64,000 nucleotides of DNA, taken from NCBI RefSeq assembly GCF_900314615.1, contig NZ_OMWA01000001.1, positions 69,546-133,545 of the forward strand, in the 5' to 3' direction. Each line of letters starts with the position of its first letter. The stretch's first letter is position 1. The notes beneath the pieces are model-generated. The model saw only the letters and a list, made by a program, of their open reading frames with translations, did no database searches and had not been told where the DNA came from. Below are positions 8,547 to 16,963 of the stretch, one piece after another. The stretch comes from an uncultured Methanobrevibacter sp. Its GTDB lineage: Archaea > Methanobacteriota > Methanobacteria > Methanobacteriales > Methanobacteriaceae. A program made the position numbers and the translations under genes.

Positions 8547-8569
8547 TAGGAAAGAATCCTTCTTTCCTA
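8547..8569 (+). terminator. Hairpin terminator, element shared with 9858-9882
   Basis: TAGGAAAGAA (8547-8556), loop TCC, TTCTTTCCTA (8560-8569): a perfect 10-bp stem followed by CCTTTTAATAATTTT. It ends the flavodoxin/Isf operon. The stem and 15 bases of left flank are repeated almost exactly at 9844-9868. Confidence 0.7.
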
Positions 8570-8699
8570 CCTTTTAATAATTTTACTGTGGCAGTTGTTA
8601 AGTCTTTTTTTTGAAATTAATTTATAAAACGTTTTTTAATCTCTAATCGGATTTTTAATTAGTAATGAAGTTTATATAATGTCCCATTTTAATTTATCA

Positions 8700-8837
8700 T
8701 ATGTGTGCTTTTGTGATTTTTCGCACTTCAAAAAGCTATTTTTAAAATAATTTCCATACTATTGTTGTAGATTTAGTTAAAACCATAAGTCGACTTTAGC
8801 CATTGTTCGTAAATCTACATAATTCAATTATGTGGAG
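8700..8837 (+). promoter_or_regulatory. Long, dyad-rich leader of the Rpn-family gene
   Basis: A TATA-like TTTATATAA lies near 8671, about 170 bp before the ATG at 8847, so the leader is long. It contains TGTAGATTT (8766-8774) paired with AAATCTACA (8811-8819), the palindrome AAGTCGACTT (8787-8796), and ACATAATT/AATTATGT (8817-8833) ending at the GGAG ribosome site (8834-8837). The last stem could modulate ribosome access. No 19-bp array is present here. Confidence 0.4.
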
Positions 8838-8846
8838 ACAAAATAA

Positions 8847-9287
8847 ATGATAAGAAAACGTAGAATCAACAATCCGTTTGATTTTGCCTTTGGAATTATG
8901 TATAATGAATATGCTAAAGAATTGCATGAGGAACTTGAAATTCCGGGCATTTTTAGGAGAAAATCCAATGTCAAAGTACGCCGTAAAAACGGTAAAGTTT
9001 TGGAGATGGATGCATCATATGTTGTTGACCCTGATTTCAAAGAGTTATTTGAATCTGCAGTGGTTAACTTGGAACACCAGTCCACACTGGGCGATGATTC
9101 TAAAATTATTATAATTGGAGATTATAATATTCAGCAAATTTCTGATGAAAGATTGCCTCCTTTAAATGTGATTGCTTCACATTTAAATGAAGAAAAATCA
9201 GTTAAAGAATACAAAAGAACACTAACTTATTCCACAAAACTAATGTTTCTTGATTTAGGTCCTCAGAATAATCAAAAGATTAAGTAA
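8847..9287 (+). CDS. Rpn-family PD-(D/E)XK nuclease, N-terminal part (probable frameshift)
   Basis: 146 residues with the nuclease core of the Rpn / PDDEXK transposase-like family: NNPFDFAFG, then D55 in LEMDASYVVDP and E76-x-Q78 in NLEHQST. This matches PD...ExQ at 16964. GGAG lies 9 bases before the ATG. The frame stops just where the helical half should begin, and that half is found at once in another frame from 9289. The simplest reading is one gene of about 300 codons broken by a frameshift near 9280. Two separately translated subunits with TAATGTG coupling are the alternative. Confidence 0.65.
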   Translation: MIRKRRINNPFDFAFGIMYNEYAKELHEELEIPGIFRRKSNVKVRRKNGKVLEMDASYVVDPDFKELFESAVVNLEHQSTLGDDSKIIIIGDYNIQQISDERLPPLNVIASHLNEEKSVKEYKRTLTYSTKLMFLDLGPQNNQKIK

Positions 9288-9288
9288 T

Positions 9289-9759
9289 GTGAGCAATATA
9301 ATTAATTACCATGAAGAGAGCATAACTATCAACAATGCTCTTAATTTGGGAATAATTGTTTTGTTTGCTCCAAGAGATAATGCGCGTGCAATTATAAGGC
9401 AGGTAGTATCGTTATACAAAAAAATCAAAAATAAACCTAAAAAGCTTGAATATGTTTTGTATTCAGTTATTACTGCAATGATTGATGCATATTTTGATGA
9501 TGAAGATGAATTTCAGGAGTTAATGGAAATGATAAATAATGAAACAGAAGATGAAGTAATAGGCAAATTTGAAACTGAAATTATTTCAGAAAACAAAATC
9601 CGTGAGTTAAAGCAGGAACTTGAGGTTTTTGCTAGTGAAAATGAACAGGTTGTTAGTGAGAATTCTCAGCTTCGTAGTGAAAATGAACAGGTTGTTAGTG
9701 AGAATTCTATACTTAAAGCTGAAATTCAAGAGTTAAAAAACCAGCTAAACAATAAATAA
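9289..9759 (+). CDS. Rpn-family C-terminal helical/coiled-coil part
   Basis: 156 residues from a GTG that touches the stop of the preceding frame. NLGIIVLFAPRDNARAI and a helical region come first. Then residues about 100-154 form a heptad-rich coiled coil (SENEQVVSENSQL repeated as SENEQVVSENSIL). The DNA shows a 42-bp tandem duplication here. On its own it lacks nuclease residues, so it is probably the displaced second half of the 8847 gene. A sound hairpin terminator follows. Confidence 0.6.
   Translation: MSNIINYHEESITINNALNLGIIVLFAPRDNARAIIRQVVSLYKKIKNKPKKLEYVLYSVITAMIDAYFDDEDEFQELMEMINNETEDEVIGKFETEIISENKIRELKQELEVFASENEQVVSENSQLRSENEQVVSENSILKAEIQELKNQLNNK
9634..9708 (+). repeat. 42-bp tandem duplication inside coiled coil
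   Basis: 33 identical bases at 9634-9666 and 9676-9708, period 42 bp. This adds exactly 14 residues, two heptads, so the coiled coil keeps its phase. Confidence 0.85.
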
Positions 9760-9762
9760 TAG

Positions 9763-9784
9763 TCAATATCTTTTTAGATATTGA
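9763..9784 (+). terminator. Hairpin terminator after Rpn gene
   Basis: TCAATATCT, loop TTTT, AGATATTGA: a perfect 9-bp stem followed by TTTTCTTTTTTTTT. Confidence 0.75.
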
Positions 9785-9857
9785 TTTTCTTTTTTTTTGG
9801 ATTTTAAAAATAGTTTCATATCTAATTTAAAATTCAGATTTCATTAAAAAATAGAAT

Positions 9858-9882
9858 TTAGGAAAGAATTAATCTTTCCTAA
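9858..9882 (-). terminator. Hairpin terminator of the beta-helix protein gene, shared element
   Basis: TTAGGAAAGA (9858-9867), loop ATTAA, TCTTTCCTAA (9873-9882), a perfect 10-bp stem overlapping the stop codon of the minus-strand gene. On the minus strand it is followed by ATTCTATTTTTTA. The sequence TAAAAAATAGAATTTAGGAA continues identically from the element at 8535. Confidence 0.65.
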
Positions 9883-11456
9883 CCTTTAAAAGGATTTGAA
9901 CTGTCGTATTTTTGCCCGTTTACTGTAATTGAATAGTCACTGTATTCGATGTTTCCTTTAACAGCAAGGGATGAAACTGTACTGTCACCGGTCAGTGTCC
10001 ATGTTGAACCTTCAGCTACATTAACGGTAGTGTTTCCGGTTGAGTTGACAGCACCTTTAAACTCAGTATTTTTCATGGTCCAGTTAAGAGAACTTATTTC
10101 ATCAACAATAACGTTGCCTTCTATTTTTTCATTGTCTGTGTTGAGCTCAGCAACTCCTCCGTTGGATCCGGTTGTTCCCCACTGGTTCTGACCTGCTATT
10201 TCTAAAAATACTCCGCTTCCAAAGCTTAACTCGGTATTGTCAAGGTTAATTACACATGCTGTGTTTGTTACATGAAACATAGGAGCGTCCTTATACACTG
10301 ATGAGTCGGAAGCTATTGACAGTTTGGAGTTTTTAGCAGTAAAGAGTGAAGTTCCAACATCAGCGTCTCCGCTCATGGACTGGTATATGAATACGCCTCC
10401 TAAATCAACATATTCACTTCCGTCCTGACGGTTTCCTTCTGCATAACCGGTTAAATCAGAGTTTGTAACTTCAATGGAGTTTTTACCTTCGATACATGCA
10501 ATCTGAGATACATATGATGTACCTTTTGAGTTTTCAAGAGTAATGTTTCCTGTAGAATAGATTAAAGGTGAACCTCTTCCGCTTTGTTTGCTTACTCCTG
10601 TGTTTATCTCTGAGTTTTTAACATGCACTTCACCTTCTCCACGGTCTGTTGCAAGTGCAGCGCAGCTTTGACCGTCAGTATTGATGATAACGTTTTCAGC
10701 ATTGATTATTCCTTTGTATGTGGCGTCAAGTCCTCTTGACTTGTCGGAGTGGGTTGTGATTTTAACGTTTTTGATGGTGGCTTCTGTGTGGCCGCTGACG
10801 TCACTTGCACCTGACGGGTCTGCACCGCCGTTTCCAGGAGCCTGACCTCCTTCACCTGATGGCATTTCAGGAGGCTGTCCTCCATCTCCGCCCTGTTGGT
10901 TTCCAGTTGCTTCAGGAGGTTGACTTCCATTTCCTGCCGGTGAGCCTCCGCCGTTTCCAGTCGCTTCAGGAGGTTGACTTCCACCCTGGGAAGCGCCGTC
11001 ACCAGATGCATTTCCGCTTGATGATGATGTTGAAGCCTCTGAGTTTGTTACAAAAATACCGTTGGAACCTTTGGAATCTGTGTTGATTTCAACATTTGAG
11101 ATGTCCAGAGTACCGTTGGTATTTACAAGAACAGCTGAATTAACTCCGTAAAAGTCAGCATCGTCACCTGAAGTAGCTGTGTCTCCTGTCTTGTTGATGA
11201 TTGCATCTTTCAATGTCAGTTTACCGCTATTGGTTACTAAAATAGAATTCAAATCACTGGCACTTGATGAAATAAGTCCTTTCTCTTTTGATTCATCACT
11301 GCCGTTTACTACAATATTTCCCATATCTTCAAGTGCACTTGCATCAACATTGACAGACGCATCTCCCGAAGATGTATTTGTGTTTGTCAGTGCAAATGCA
11401 CAGATGCCTATTATAACTATGACTGCAATAGCTGCAATCAGATACTTTCTGTTCAT
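9879..11456 (-). CDS. Membrane-anchored beta-helix surface protein with Gly/Ser/Pro linker
   Basis: About 525 residues from the ATG at 11456; a TTG 18 bases upstream extends the frame but puts charged residues before the anchor. KYLIAAIAVIVIIGICAFAL is an N-terminal membrane anchor or signal. Then come right-handed beta-helix-like repeats (ILVTNSGKLTLKDAIINKTG, VLVNTNGTLDISNVEINTD), a low-complexity linker with repeated SQPPEATGN units and GGDGGQPPEMP, and more beta-helix repeats to the end. The layout fits an extracellular adhesin or glycan-binding protein attached to the membrane. The ligand is unknown. The stop codon lies within a hairpin terminator. Confidence 0.7.
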   Translation of the reverse strand: MNRKYLIAAIAVIVIIGICAFALTNTNTSSGDASVNVDASALEDMGNIVVNGSDESKEKGLISSSASDLNSILVTNSGKLTLKDAIINKTGDTATSGDDADFYGVNSAVLVNTNGTLDISNVEINTDSKGSNGIFVTNSEASTSSSSGNASGDGASQGGSQPPEATGNGGGSPAGNGSQPPEATGNQQGGDGGQPPEMPSGEGGQAPGNGGADPSGASDVSGHTEATIKNVKITTHSDKSRGLDATYKGIINAENVIINTDGQSCAALATDRGEGEVHVKNSEINTGVSKQSGRGSPLIYSTGNITLENSKGTSYVSQIACIEGKNSIEVTNSDLTGYAEGNRQDGSEYVDLGGVFIYQSMSGDADVGTSLFTAKNSKLSIASDSSVYKDAPMFHVTNTACVINLDNTELSFGSGVFLEIAGQNQWGTTGSNGGVAELNTDNEKIEGNVIVDEISSLNWTMKNTEFKGAVNSTGNTTVNVAEGSTWTLTGDSTVSSLAVKGNIEYSDYSITVNGQKYDSSNPFKG

Positions 11457-11491
11457 AAAAGTAATAACTCGCAAGTGATATTTAAAAATTG

Positions 11492-14400
11492 CTATTTTCT
11501 AAGTTTCAGCATATTCTTTAAATCTTTGCTGTTCATTTCGGTTATGAATGTTTCACCGTTTCCAACTGTTAGTTTTGCAAGTTCCTCTTTGCTCTGTATC
11601 ATTTCATTGATTTTTTCTTCAAATGTTCCTTTTGTGATGAATCTGTAAACCATAACATTTTCTTTTTGCCCGATTCTATATGCCCTGTCGGTTGCCTGAT
11701 TTTCAACTGCAGGATTCCACCACAAGTCATAATGGATTACATTTTGAGCGGCAGTCAGGTTCAGACCGGTTCCTCCGGCTTTAAGGGATATGATGAATAT
11801 TTTATTTTGATGACTGTTCTGGAACTTTTTAACCATTTCATCCCTTTTTTTACGACTGAGCGAACCATGTAAGAAGAGCACTTCAGTGTTGAATTTGTCT
11901 TCAGCTTCTTTTTGTATAATTTCTCCCATTTTGACGTACTGGGTAAAAATAAGGACCTTTTCATCAGACTGAAGAATGTTGCCCAGAGTATTCATCAGCA
12001 CTTCCATCTTTCCGGATTCGTGAATGTCTGTCGAGTCGTTTTTGGTAAACTGTGAAGGGTGATTGCAAATCTGCTTTAGGGAATTGATCAGTTTTAAAAC
12101 CAGAACTTTTCTTTTCATGCCCTCATTTTCTTCAACTTCGGCCATTGATGCATCAAGTGTTTCTTTGTAAAGCGCAACCTGTTCTTTTGTAAGATTGCAG
12201 TATATGTCACTGACTATTTTGTCAGGCAGGTCTTTTATAATGTTCTTGTCACTTTTAAGGCGTCTCATGATAAATGGCTTTGTTATTTGCCTGAAGTTTT
12301 CAAGAGTGTCCTGATTTTTTTCCTTTTCAATCGGAACAATATAATTCTGTCTGAATTTCTTCAAACTTGTCAAATATCCTTTATTTGTAAAGTCAAATAT
12401 GCTCCAGTACTCTGACAATCTGTTTTCAACAGGAGTACCTGACATTGCAATCTTATGTTTTGCTTTGACGGATTTGACTGCTTTTGTCTGTTTAGTATTC
12501 GGATTTTTAATGTTTTGCGCTTCATCCACAACAACCAAAAACCATTTTCTTTTTTTGAATTTTTCAATATCGCTTCTGATAACGCCATAGGATGTCAGAT
12601 ACACGTCATATTTCTTTTTGGTAAATCTTCTTGCTGTTCCATGGAATATATATGAGGTTAAATCAGGTGTGAATTTTCTGATTTCTTCCTGCCAGTTTGT
12701 CAGAAGGCTTGTTGGTGCAATTACAAGAACGGACTCCTTTTCAAGCATTCCTTCCTGTTTGAAATATTGGATTGCTGTTAGAACCTGCAGTGTTTTTCCA
12801 AGTCCCATGTCATCTGCAAGTATGCTTCCAAAACCGGATTTTATGTTTTGAACAAGCCAGGAATAGCCTCTTTTCTGATATGACCTTAATTTTGCGTTAA
12901 TATTATCCGGCACTTCAATGTCATCGATTCGGGTAATGTTTTTGACCAATTCATCAAAATCACCTTCGATTTCAACATCTCTGTCGAGAATTTCTCCGCT
13001 AAGCATGGCCTTCATCATTTCGTGGCGGTTTATTTTTTCAGGAAGTTTATCGATTTGCTTTATTAGAGATTTGACTTCCCTTTCATCAAGCATCACGAAT
13101 TCATTTGCTATTTTAACAAGGCCTTTTGATTTTTCAGCAAGGAGTTTAAACTCTTCAGGAGTGCATGTAGTATTTCCGATTGCAACTTTCCAATTAAAAT
13201 TTGTCAGGTCTTTGAATGTGATGTATTTCTCTTCGCTTTGTGTGTTTTCAACACTCAACTTCAGTTTAGGTTTGAATATTTTCTGAAGACTTTTCGGCAG
13301 AATAATTTTAAGACCCATTATTTCATATAACGGCAAAGTATTTAAAAAGAAACTGGTAAAGTCGTCCAGATTCAACTGGAGATTTTCATTATAATTAAGT
13401 GCGCTTCTGAATTTGGGATAAATCTCATTGATGGTGTATGTGTCTTTCAGCAGATTTGTCCTCAGCAGTTTATCGGATGTGGTGTTGATGACCTCAGTGA
13501 TATTTTCAAGCTCATCATTTACTCTGACATCCACATTAAAGCCGTTCATTGACTCTTCAACAAGCAGATACAAATCATAGTCCCTGGAATTGATCTGAAA
13601 CCTTGAAAGCCACTGACTGATCGCTTCGGGTGTTGAAAGGTCATTTTTAAACTTCTGAGATTTGCCAAAAAATAGTTTAAAGACACTTTCATCATAGTTT
13701 TTCCTGATGTTCTGGGCAGTTCCGAATTTAAGATAATTTTCATGAAATCCTTTGACAAATATGCTGACCATTGAAATGATCTGGTCCTTTTTTGCGATTT
13801 TGCGATTTTTAAACTTAACAAGATTATCAGGACATTCATTTGTCAGAATATCAATAATATTTGAAATGTTTTTGTCAAAAACGGCTGGAATCCATCTTAT
13901 ATGATAATTTTTTGATGATTTGAATATTTCCGGAATCAGCGCATGCTTTTTTAACAGCTCAAGAGTGAACTGATAAATCAGATTGAGAAACTGAATGTCA
14001 TCGTTGAATTTCTCAACACTGCTTTCGCCAAGCTCAACAAAAAATCCAAAGACAGTTGATTCATAGGTGTCATTTTTAAAAACGCTTTCGCCATTTGTAG
14101 TGATTTTTGAAATTGAATAATTGTTGTTGATATTCAATTTGAAGTTTTCCCACTGGTTTGGCATTCCCCAGCGCCTTTGAAACACATTTTCCAGCCAGTC
14201 ATCCAATTCCTCCTCAGAGCCGTTAAATGGTTCAGGTTCATAATCAAGCCTTTTATAAGATTCATAATATTTAAAACGTTGTCTGGTGTAGTTTTCACAT
14301 TCCTTTTTGACAAATCTTGCCTTTGATTTGCAGGTATTGTCAAGAATTGATTTGAAATCTTTTTGATAGAAAACGGGATTGTCATCTAAAAGCTCAAAAA

Positions 14401-15016
14401 TCTGAGTGTGAAGGTCTGGAATTTTGGAAAAATCAAGTTCGCCCTCAAGGGGATTGTCTTTATTTGTGAAAAGTTCATCTATATCTTTTATGCTTGTTTT
14501 TTCCACTTCAAAGTTTAAAACGTCAAGCAGATCAAGTCCCTGCAACTTGAAAATCAGAAACGGATCCTTGTCGATTTCCATTGCAATCATATAAACCAGT
14601 CCAGCAATGTGTTTGCAGATTGTTGCATAGTCCGGACAGTTGCAATCGGTATCCAAATCCCTGTGGGATGAAGGAAAAACATTTACTCCCTCATCAAGCA
14701 AAATCTGATATAATTCATTTGGAAGCTTATGATTTAAAAGTGCAGACATTATTGAGGGATTTTCATAGATTGTTCTGATTATAATGTTCTTTTCTTTTTG
14801 GCTGAACTGTTTAAACTCAACCGAAACATTGTAAAAGCTTTGATAATTTCCTCTGACTTTAGCCAGTGCGAGATTATCGTTGATTAAGATGTCATATACT
14901 TTGCCTGTGTTTGCATAGGTTTTTCCACGGCCGATACGGTTAGTTAGATAAACTCCATTAAGAGCATCCAGCCATTTTTCTCCCCACCATGTTTTTGTTA
15001 TTTTTTTACTTGCCAT
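11492..15016 (-). CDS. SWI2/SNF2-family helicase with N-terminal SWIM zinc finger
   Basis: 1174 residues. A SWIM finger is complete near the N-terminus (C125-x-C127, C134-x-H136 in DCNCPDYATICKH). The ATPase core starts near residue 690: ADDMGLGKTLQVL (Walker A, near 740), VVDEAQNIKN (DEAQ box), MSGTPVENRL, then the second lobe with LKAGGTGLNLTAAQNVIHYD and the arginine finger in QATDRAYRIGQ. Such proteins (HepA/RapA-like) move along DNA and remodel protein-DNA or RNA polymerase complexes; similar ones occur in defence islands. Start: ATG with weak GGAATC. A 13-bp hairpin sits in its leader. Confidence 0.88.
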   Translation of the reverse strand: MASKKITKTWWGEKWLDALNGVYLTNRIGRGKTYANTGKVYDILINDNLALAKVRGNYQSFYNVSVEFKQFSQKEKNIIIRTIYENPSIMSALLNHKLPNELYQILLDEGVNVFPSSHRDLDTDCNCPDYATICKHIAGLVYMIAMEIDKDPFLIFKLQGLDLLDVLNFEVEKTSIKDIDELFTNKDNPLEGELDFSKIPDLHTQIFELLDDNPVFYQKDFKSILDNTCKSKARFVKKECENYTRQRFKYYESYKRLDYEPEPFNGSEEELDDWLENVFQRRWGMPNQWENFKLNINNNYSISKITTNGESVFKNDTYESTVFGFFVELGESSVEKFNDDIQFLNLIYQFTLELLKKHALIPEIFKSSKNYHIRWIPAVFDKNISNIIDILTNECPDNLVKFKNRKIAKKDQIISMVSIFVKGFHENYLKFGTAQNIRKNYDESVFKLFFGKSQKFKNDLSTPEAISQWLSRFQINSRDYDLYLLVEESMNGFNVDVRVNDELENITEVINTTSDKLLRTNLLKDTYTINEIYPKFRSALNYNENLQLNLDDFTSFFLNTLPLYEIMGLKIILPKSLQKIFKPKLKLSVENTQSEEKYITFKDLTNFNWKVAIGNTTCTPEEFKLLAEKSKGLVKIANEFVMLDEREVKSLIKQIDKLPEKINRHEMMKAMLSGEILDRDVEIEGDFDELVKNITRIDDIEVPDNINAKLRSYQKRGYSWLVQNIKSGFGSILADDMGLGKTLQVLTAIQYFKQEGMLEKESVLVIAPTSLLTNWQEEIRKFTPDLTSYIFHGTARRFTKKKYDVYLTSYGVIRSDIEKFKKRKWFLVVVDEAQNIKNPNTKQTKAVKSVKAKHKIAMSGTPVENRLSEYWSIFDFTNKGYLTSLKKFRQNYIVPIEKEKNQDTLENFRQITKPFIMRRLKSDKNIIKDLPDKIVSDIYCNLTKEQVALYKETLDASMAEVEENEGMKRKVLVLKLINSLKQICNHPSQFTKNDSTDIHESGKMEVLMNTLGNILQSDEKVLIFTQYVKMGEIIQKEAEDKFNTEVLFLHGSLSRKKRDEMVKKFQNSHQNKIFIISLKAGGTGLNLTAAQNVIHYDLWWNPAVENQATDRAYRIGQKENVMVYRFITKGTFEEKINEMIQSKEELAKLTVGNGETFITEMNSKDLKNMLKLRK

Positions 15017-15041
15017 TTGATTCCATTTCTTTTTAATTTTT

Positions 15042-15083
15042 AATTGAACCTCTCCGGCTTGTAGACGCCAGAGAGGTTCAATT
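15042..15083 (-). promoter_or_regulatory. Strong hairpin in the leader of the SNF2 gene
   Basis: AATTGAACCTCTC (15042-15054) pairs perfectly over 13 bp with GAGAGGTTCAATT (15071-15083); the loop contains a further GGC/GCC. It is 26 bp upstream of the SNF2 ATG and downstream of a TATA-like TTTATAAAT near 15130 on the minus strand, so it would be transcribed. No long T-run follows in either direction, so a plain terminator is less likely than a leader element. Confidence 0.5.
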
Positions 15084-15174
15084 ATTTGAAGTGTATTTTT
15101 TGCTATAATACTTAATTACATTCTTTTATTTATAAATTTAACTAATTTTATTAATCTATATTGAGTTTAAAGTG

Positions 15175-15212
15175 TAAAATTGTTCCCATTTAGTTAAATT
15201 GTTCTCATTTCA
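15175..15212 (+). repeat. 19-bp phased repeat array C (2 units)
   Basis: Units at 15175 and 15194. A TATA-like TTTATATG lies at 15229, 17 bp past the array. The ROK kinase gene follows at 15324. Confidence 0.7.
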
Positions 15213-15323
15213 TAATACTTTTTTTAAGTTTATATGGGGATAGTTGGCATTTATGTACTTTGATTCTAGTTTTTCATGTTTAGATGAATATATTTTTATA
15301 AATGATTTTTTAAACTATTAAAT

Positions 15324-16202
15324 ATGAATGATTATGCCTTTTCCGTTGATTTGGGAGGAACATCAACAAATTTTTCGGTTTTCACCTCAGATGAGATCAT
15401 AACTGAATGGACAGTTCCAACTCCAAAAAACCACATAACTGAAATGCTTGAAGCTGAAATCAAAAATAAAATAAGTGAATTGAACTTAAAAAGTACTGAT
15501 TTTAAAGCTATTGTAATGGGCATAGCAGGCATTGTTAAAAACGGCATTGTCCAAAAAGCAATTAATTTAAATTTGCCAGATTGTGATATCGGATCTGTTT
15601 TGCAGTCCAGAGTCAACATAAACGTAATTGTTTTAAATGATGTGAATCTGCAGGCCATTGGTGAGTCAGCAAATTACAGCAGTCTATTTCTTGTTGCAAT
15701 CGGAACAGGAATAGGCGCGGGACTTGTAATCAATAATTACCTGGTGGAAGGCCATAACGGTGCTGCAGGTGAAATCGGCTTTATTTATCTTGACTCAAAA
15801 ACTCCCGGAGAAAATGCTTCTGCAACAGGTCTTGTTAAAACTGCTGAAAGCTATTTAAAATCCAATGATGATTATTCCAGTCTGAGGGATTTTAAATCAT
15901 TGACTGCAAAAGATATTTTTAATGAGGCAAAAGCCGGCGATGAGGTAGCTTTAAAAATCGTTAATGAGGTCTATTTCAAATTAGGCAAACTGCTTGGCCT
16001 AATTTCAAGCGCTTTTGATCCTGAAGTCATAATAATTTCAGGAGGCATTTCAAATGCAGGAGACTTTCTTTTGAATATAATCAAAAAAGGTTTCAGTGAA
16101 GTATCATTTGCAGGTACTGAAATTTGTATATCTGAAATGAAAGAAAAAGCATCTGTTTTTGGAGCAATGAAGATTGTTAGGGATAGTTCAATAATTGAAT
16201 AA
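15324..16202 (+). CDS. ROK-family sugar kinase
   Basis: 292 residues. The phosphate-binding loop is SVDLGGTSTNFSVF, a second loop is VAIGTGIGAGLV, and the ROK region reads GHNGAAGEIGFI. The usual ROK zinc motif CxCGxxGC is absent, so this belongs to the metal-free subgroup. It phosphorylates a hexose or N-acetylhexosamine (glucose or ManNAc are the common substrates); the specificity cannot be read. There is no ribosome site, and a TATA-like ATTTTTATAAATG lies about 25-30 bp before the ATG, so the transcript may be leaderless. Array C lies farther upstream. Confidence 0.82.
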   Translation: MNDYAFSVDLGGTSTNFSVFTSDEIITEWTVPTPKNHITEMLEAEIKNKISELNLKSTDFKAIVMGIAGIVKNGIVQKAINLNLPDCDIGSVLQSRVNINVIVLNDVNLQAIGESANYSSLFLVAIGTGIGAGLVINNYLVEGHNGAAGEIGFIYLDSKTPGENASATGLVKTAESYLKSNDDYSSLRDFKSLTAKDIFNEAKAGDEVALKIVNEVYFKLGKLLGLISSAFDPEVIIISGGISNAGDFLLNIIKKGFSEVSFAGTEICISEMKEKASVFGAMKIVRDSSIIE

Positions 16203-16313
16203 TGTTTGGATTAATTCATGGATTATTGTCTTTTTTTTTGAATATAATTTTAAATTGGCTTGTTTTTATATTTTAATGAGGTAATTACCTTTTTAACTGA
16301 TTTTAATATGCAA

Positions 16314-16344
16314 GTAAGTACTTACACTCGAAAATCTTTATATG
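16314..16344 (+). promoter_or_regulatory. Perfect 12-bp palindrome next to TATA box of the small secreted peptide gene
   Basis: GTAAGTACTTAC (16314-16325) is fully palindromic and lies 11 bp before TTTATATG (16337-16344). This is where an archaeal activator or repressor dimer would sit, next to or over BRE. A second TATA-like TTTATAC follows at 16353. Confidence 0.5.
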
Positions 16345-16403
16345 TGGCCAGTTTATACTATAAAATAGAGTTTGTAAAACTTAAAATTAAAAAGGCGATT
16401 AAA

Positions 16404-16616
16404 ATGAATAGGGCTAGATTGATTCAAGTTTTGATTTTAGCAGTGGTTGTTTCACTTGCATTTGCAGGGGTATATGCTGCAGGTGAAGCAGGTGAAGTTT
16501 CCCATGCTGATTCAACCGATGATATAGGTGGTTTGTATATAAGTGGGTCTGGTGATGTCTGTCATGTGGCAAGCTGCTATGAACCTTTAAGCGCAATTTC
16601 CATGGTGGAACTGTAA
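16404..16616 (+). CDS. Small secreted peptide, 70 residues, unknown function
   Basis: The frame is open further upstream, but the TATA boxes at 16337/16353 put transcription after the earlier start codons, so I use the ATG at 16404. Residues 1-26 are a clear signal peptide (basic NRAR, then LIQVLILAVVVSLAFAGVYA). The mature part of about 44 residues is acidic and has two cysteines in GDVCHVASCYEPL, which could pair. No family is recognised. A hairpin terminator follows and a palindrome precedes the promoter, so it is a self-contained, probably regulated unit. Confidence 0.6.
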   Translation: MNRARLIQVLILAVVVSLAFAGVYAAGEAGEVSHADSTDDIGGLYISGSGDVCHVASCYEPLSAISMVEL

Positions 16617-16645
16617 CACGTTTGAGATTTAAATATTAGATTTGC

Positions 16646-16666
16646 GGGTTTAATGATATTAAACCC
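16646..16666 (+). terminator. Hairpin terminator after small secreted peptide gene
   Basis: GGGTTTAAT, loop GAT, ATTAAACCC: a perfect 9-bp stem, followed by TTATTTCC, a weak T-run. Confidence 0.6.
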
Positions 16667-16798
16667 TTATTTCCTCCATTTAACCATTAAAATTATTTTT
16701 TAGGTGTTTTCTTAGATACTGTTTACTTTTTTTTTACTTTTCACTGTTGTTGATTATATTAATCTAAATCATTTTTTCTCATTATTGATTTTAAAATG

Positions 16799-16874
16799 TA
16801 AAATTGTAGTGACTCAGTAAAATTGTTATCACTTCGTAAAATTGCTTTAACTATGTTAAATTGCTTTAATTATG
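16799..16874 (+). repeat. 19-bp phased repeat array D (4 units)
   Basis: The clearest array: four units starting at 16799, 16818, 16837 and 16856, all exactly 19 bp. Units 2 and 3 begin TAAAATTG and unit 4 TTAAATTG. TTTATA lies at 16896 and the Rpn gene starts at 16964. Confidence 0.85.
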
Positions 16875-16963
16875 AAATTTTTAGATTATAATAGGTTTAT
16901 AGTTAAATTTAAATAATATTTGTTCTATATTTTTAAAATAAATAAATTTATGAGGTTTTTTAA

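Noticed and set aside
10706..11086. Frames of 93-101 codons in other phases of the beta-helix protein gene
   Set aside because: They arise from the repetitive Gly/Ser/Pro linker; codon use and signal peptide support only the long frame.
15042..15083. Hairpin as a terminator of a plus-strand transcript
   Set aside because: The convergent gene needed to justify it does not exist; the SNF2 gene is read away from it and no T-run follows.
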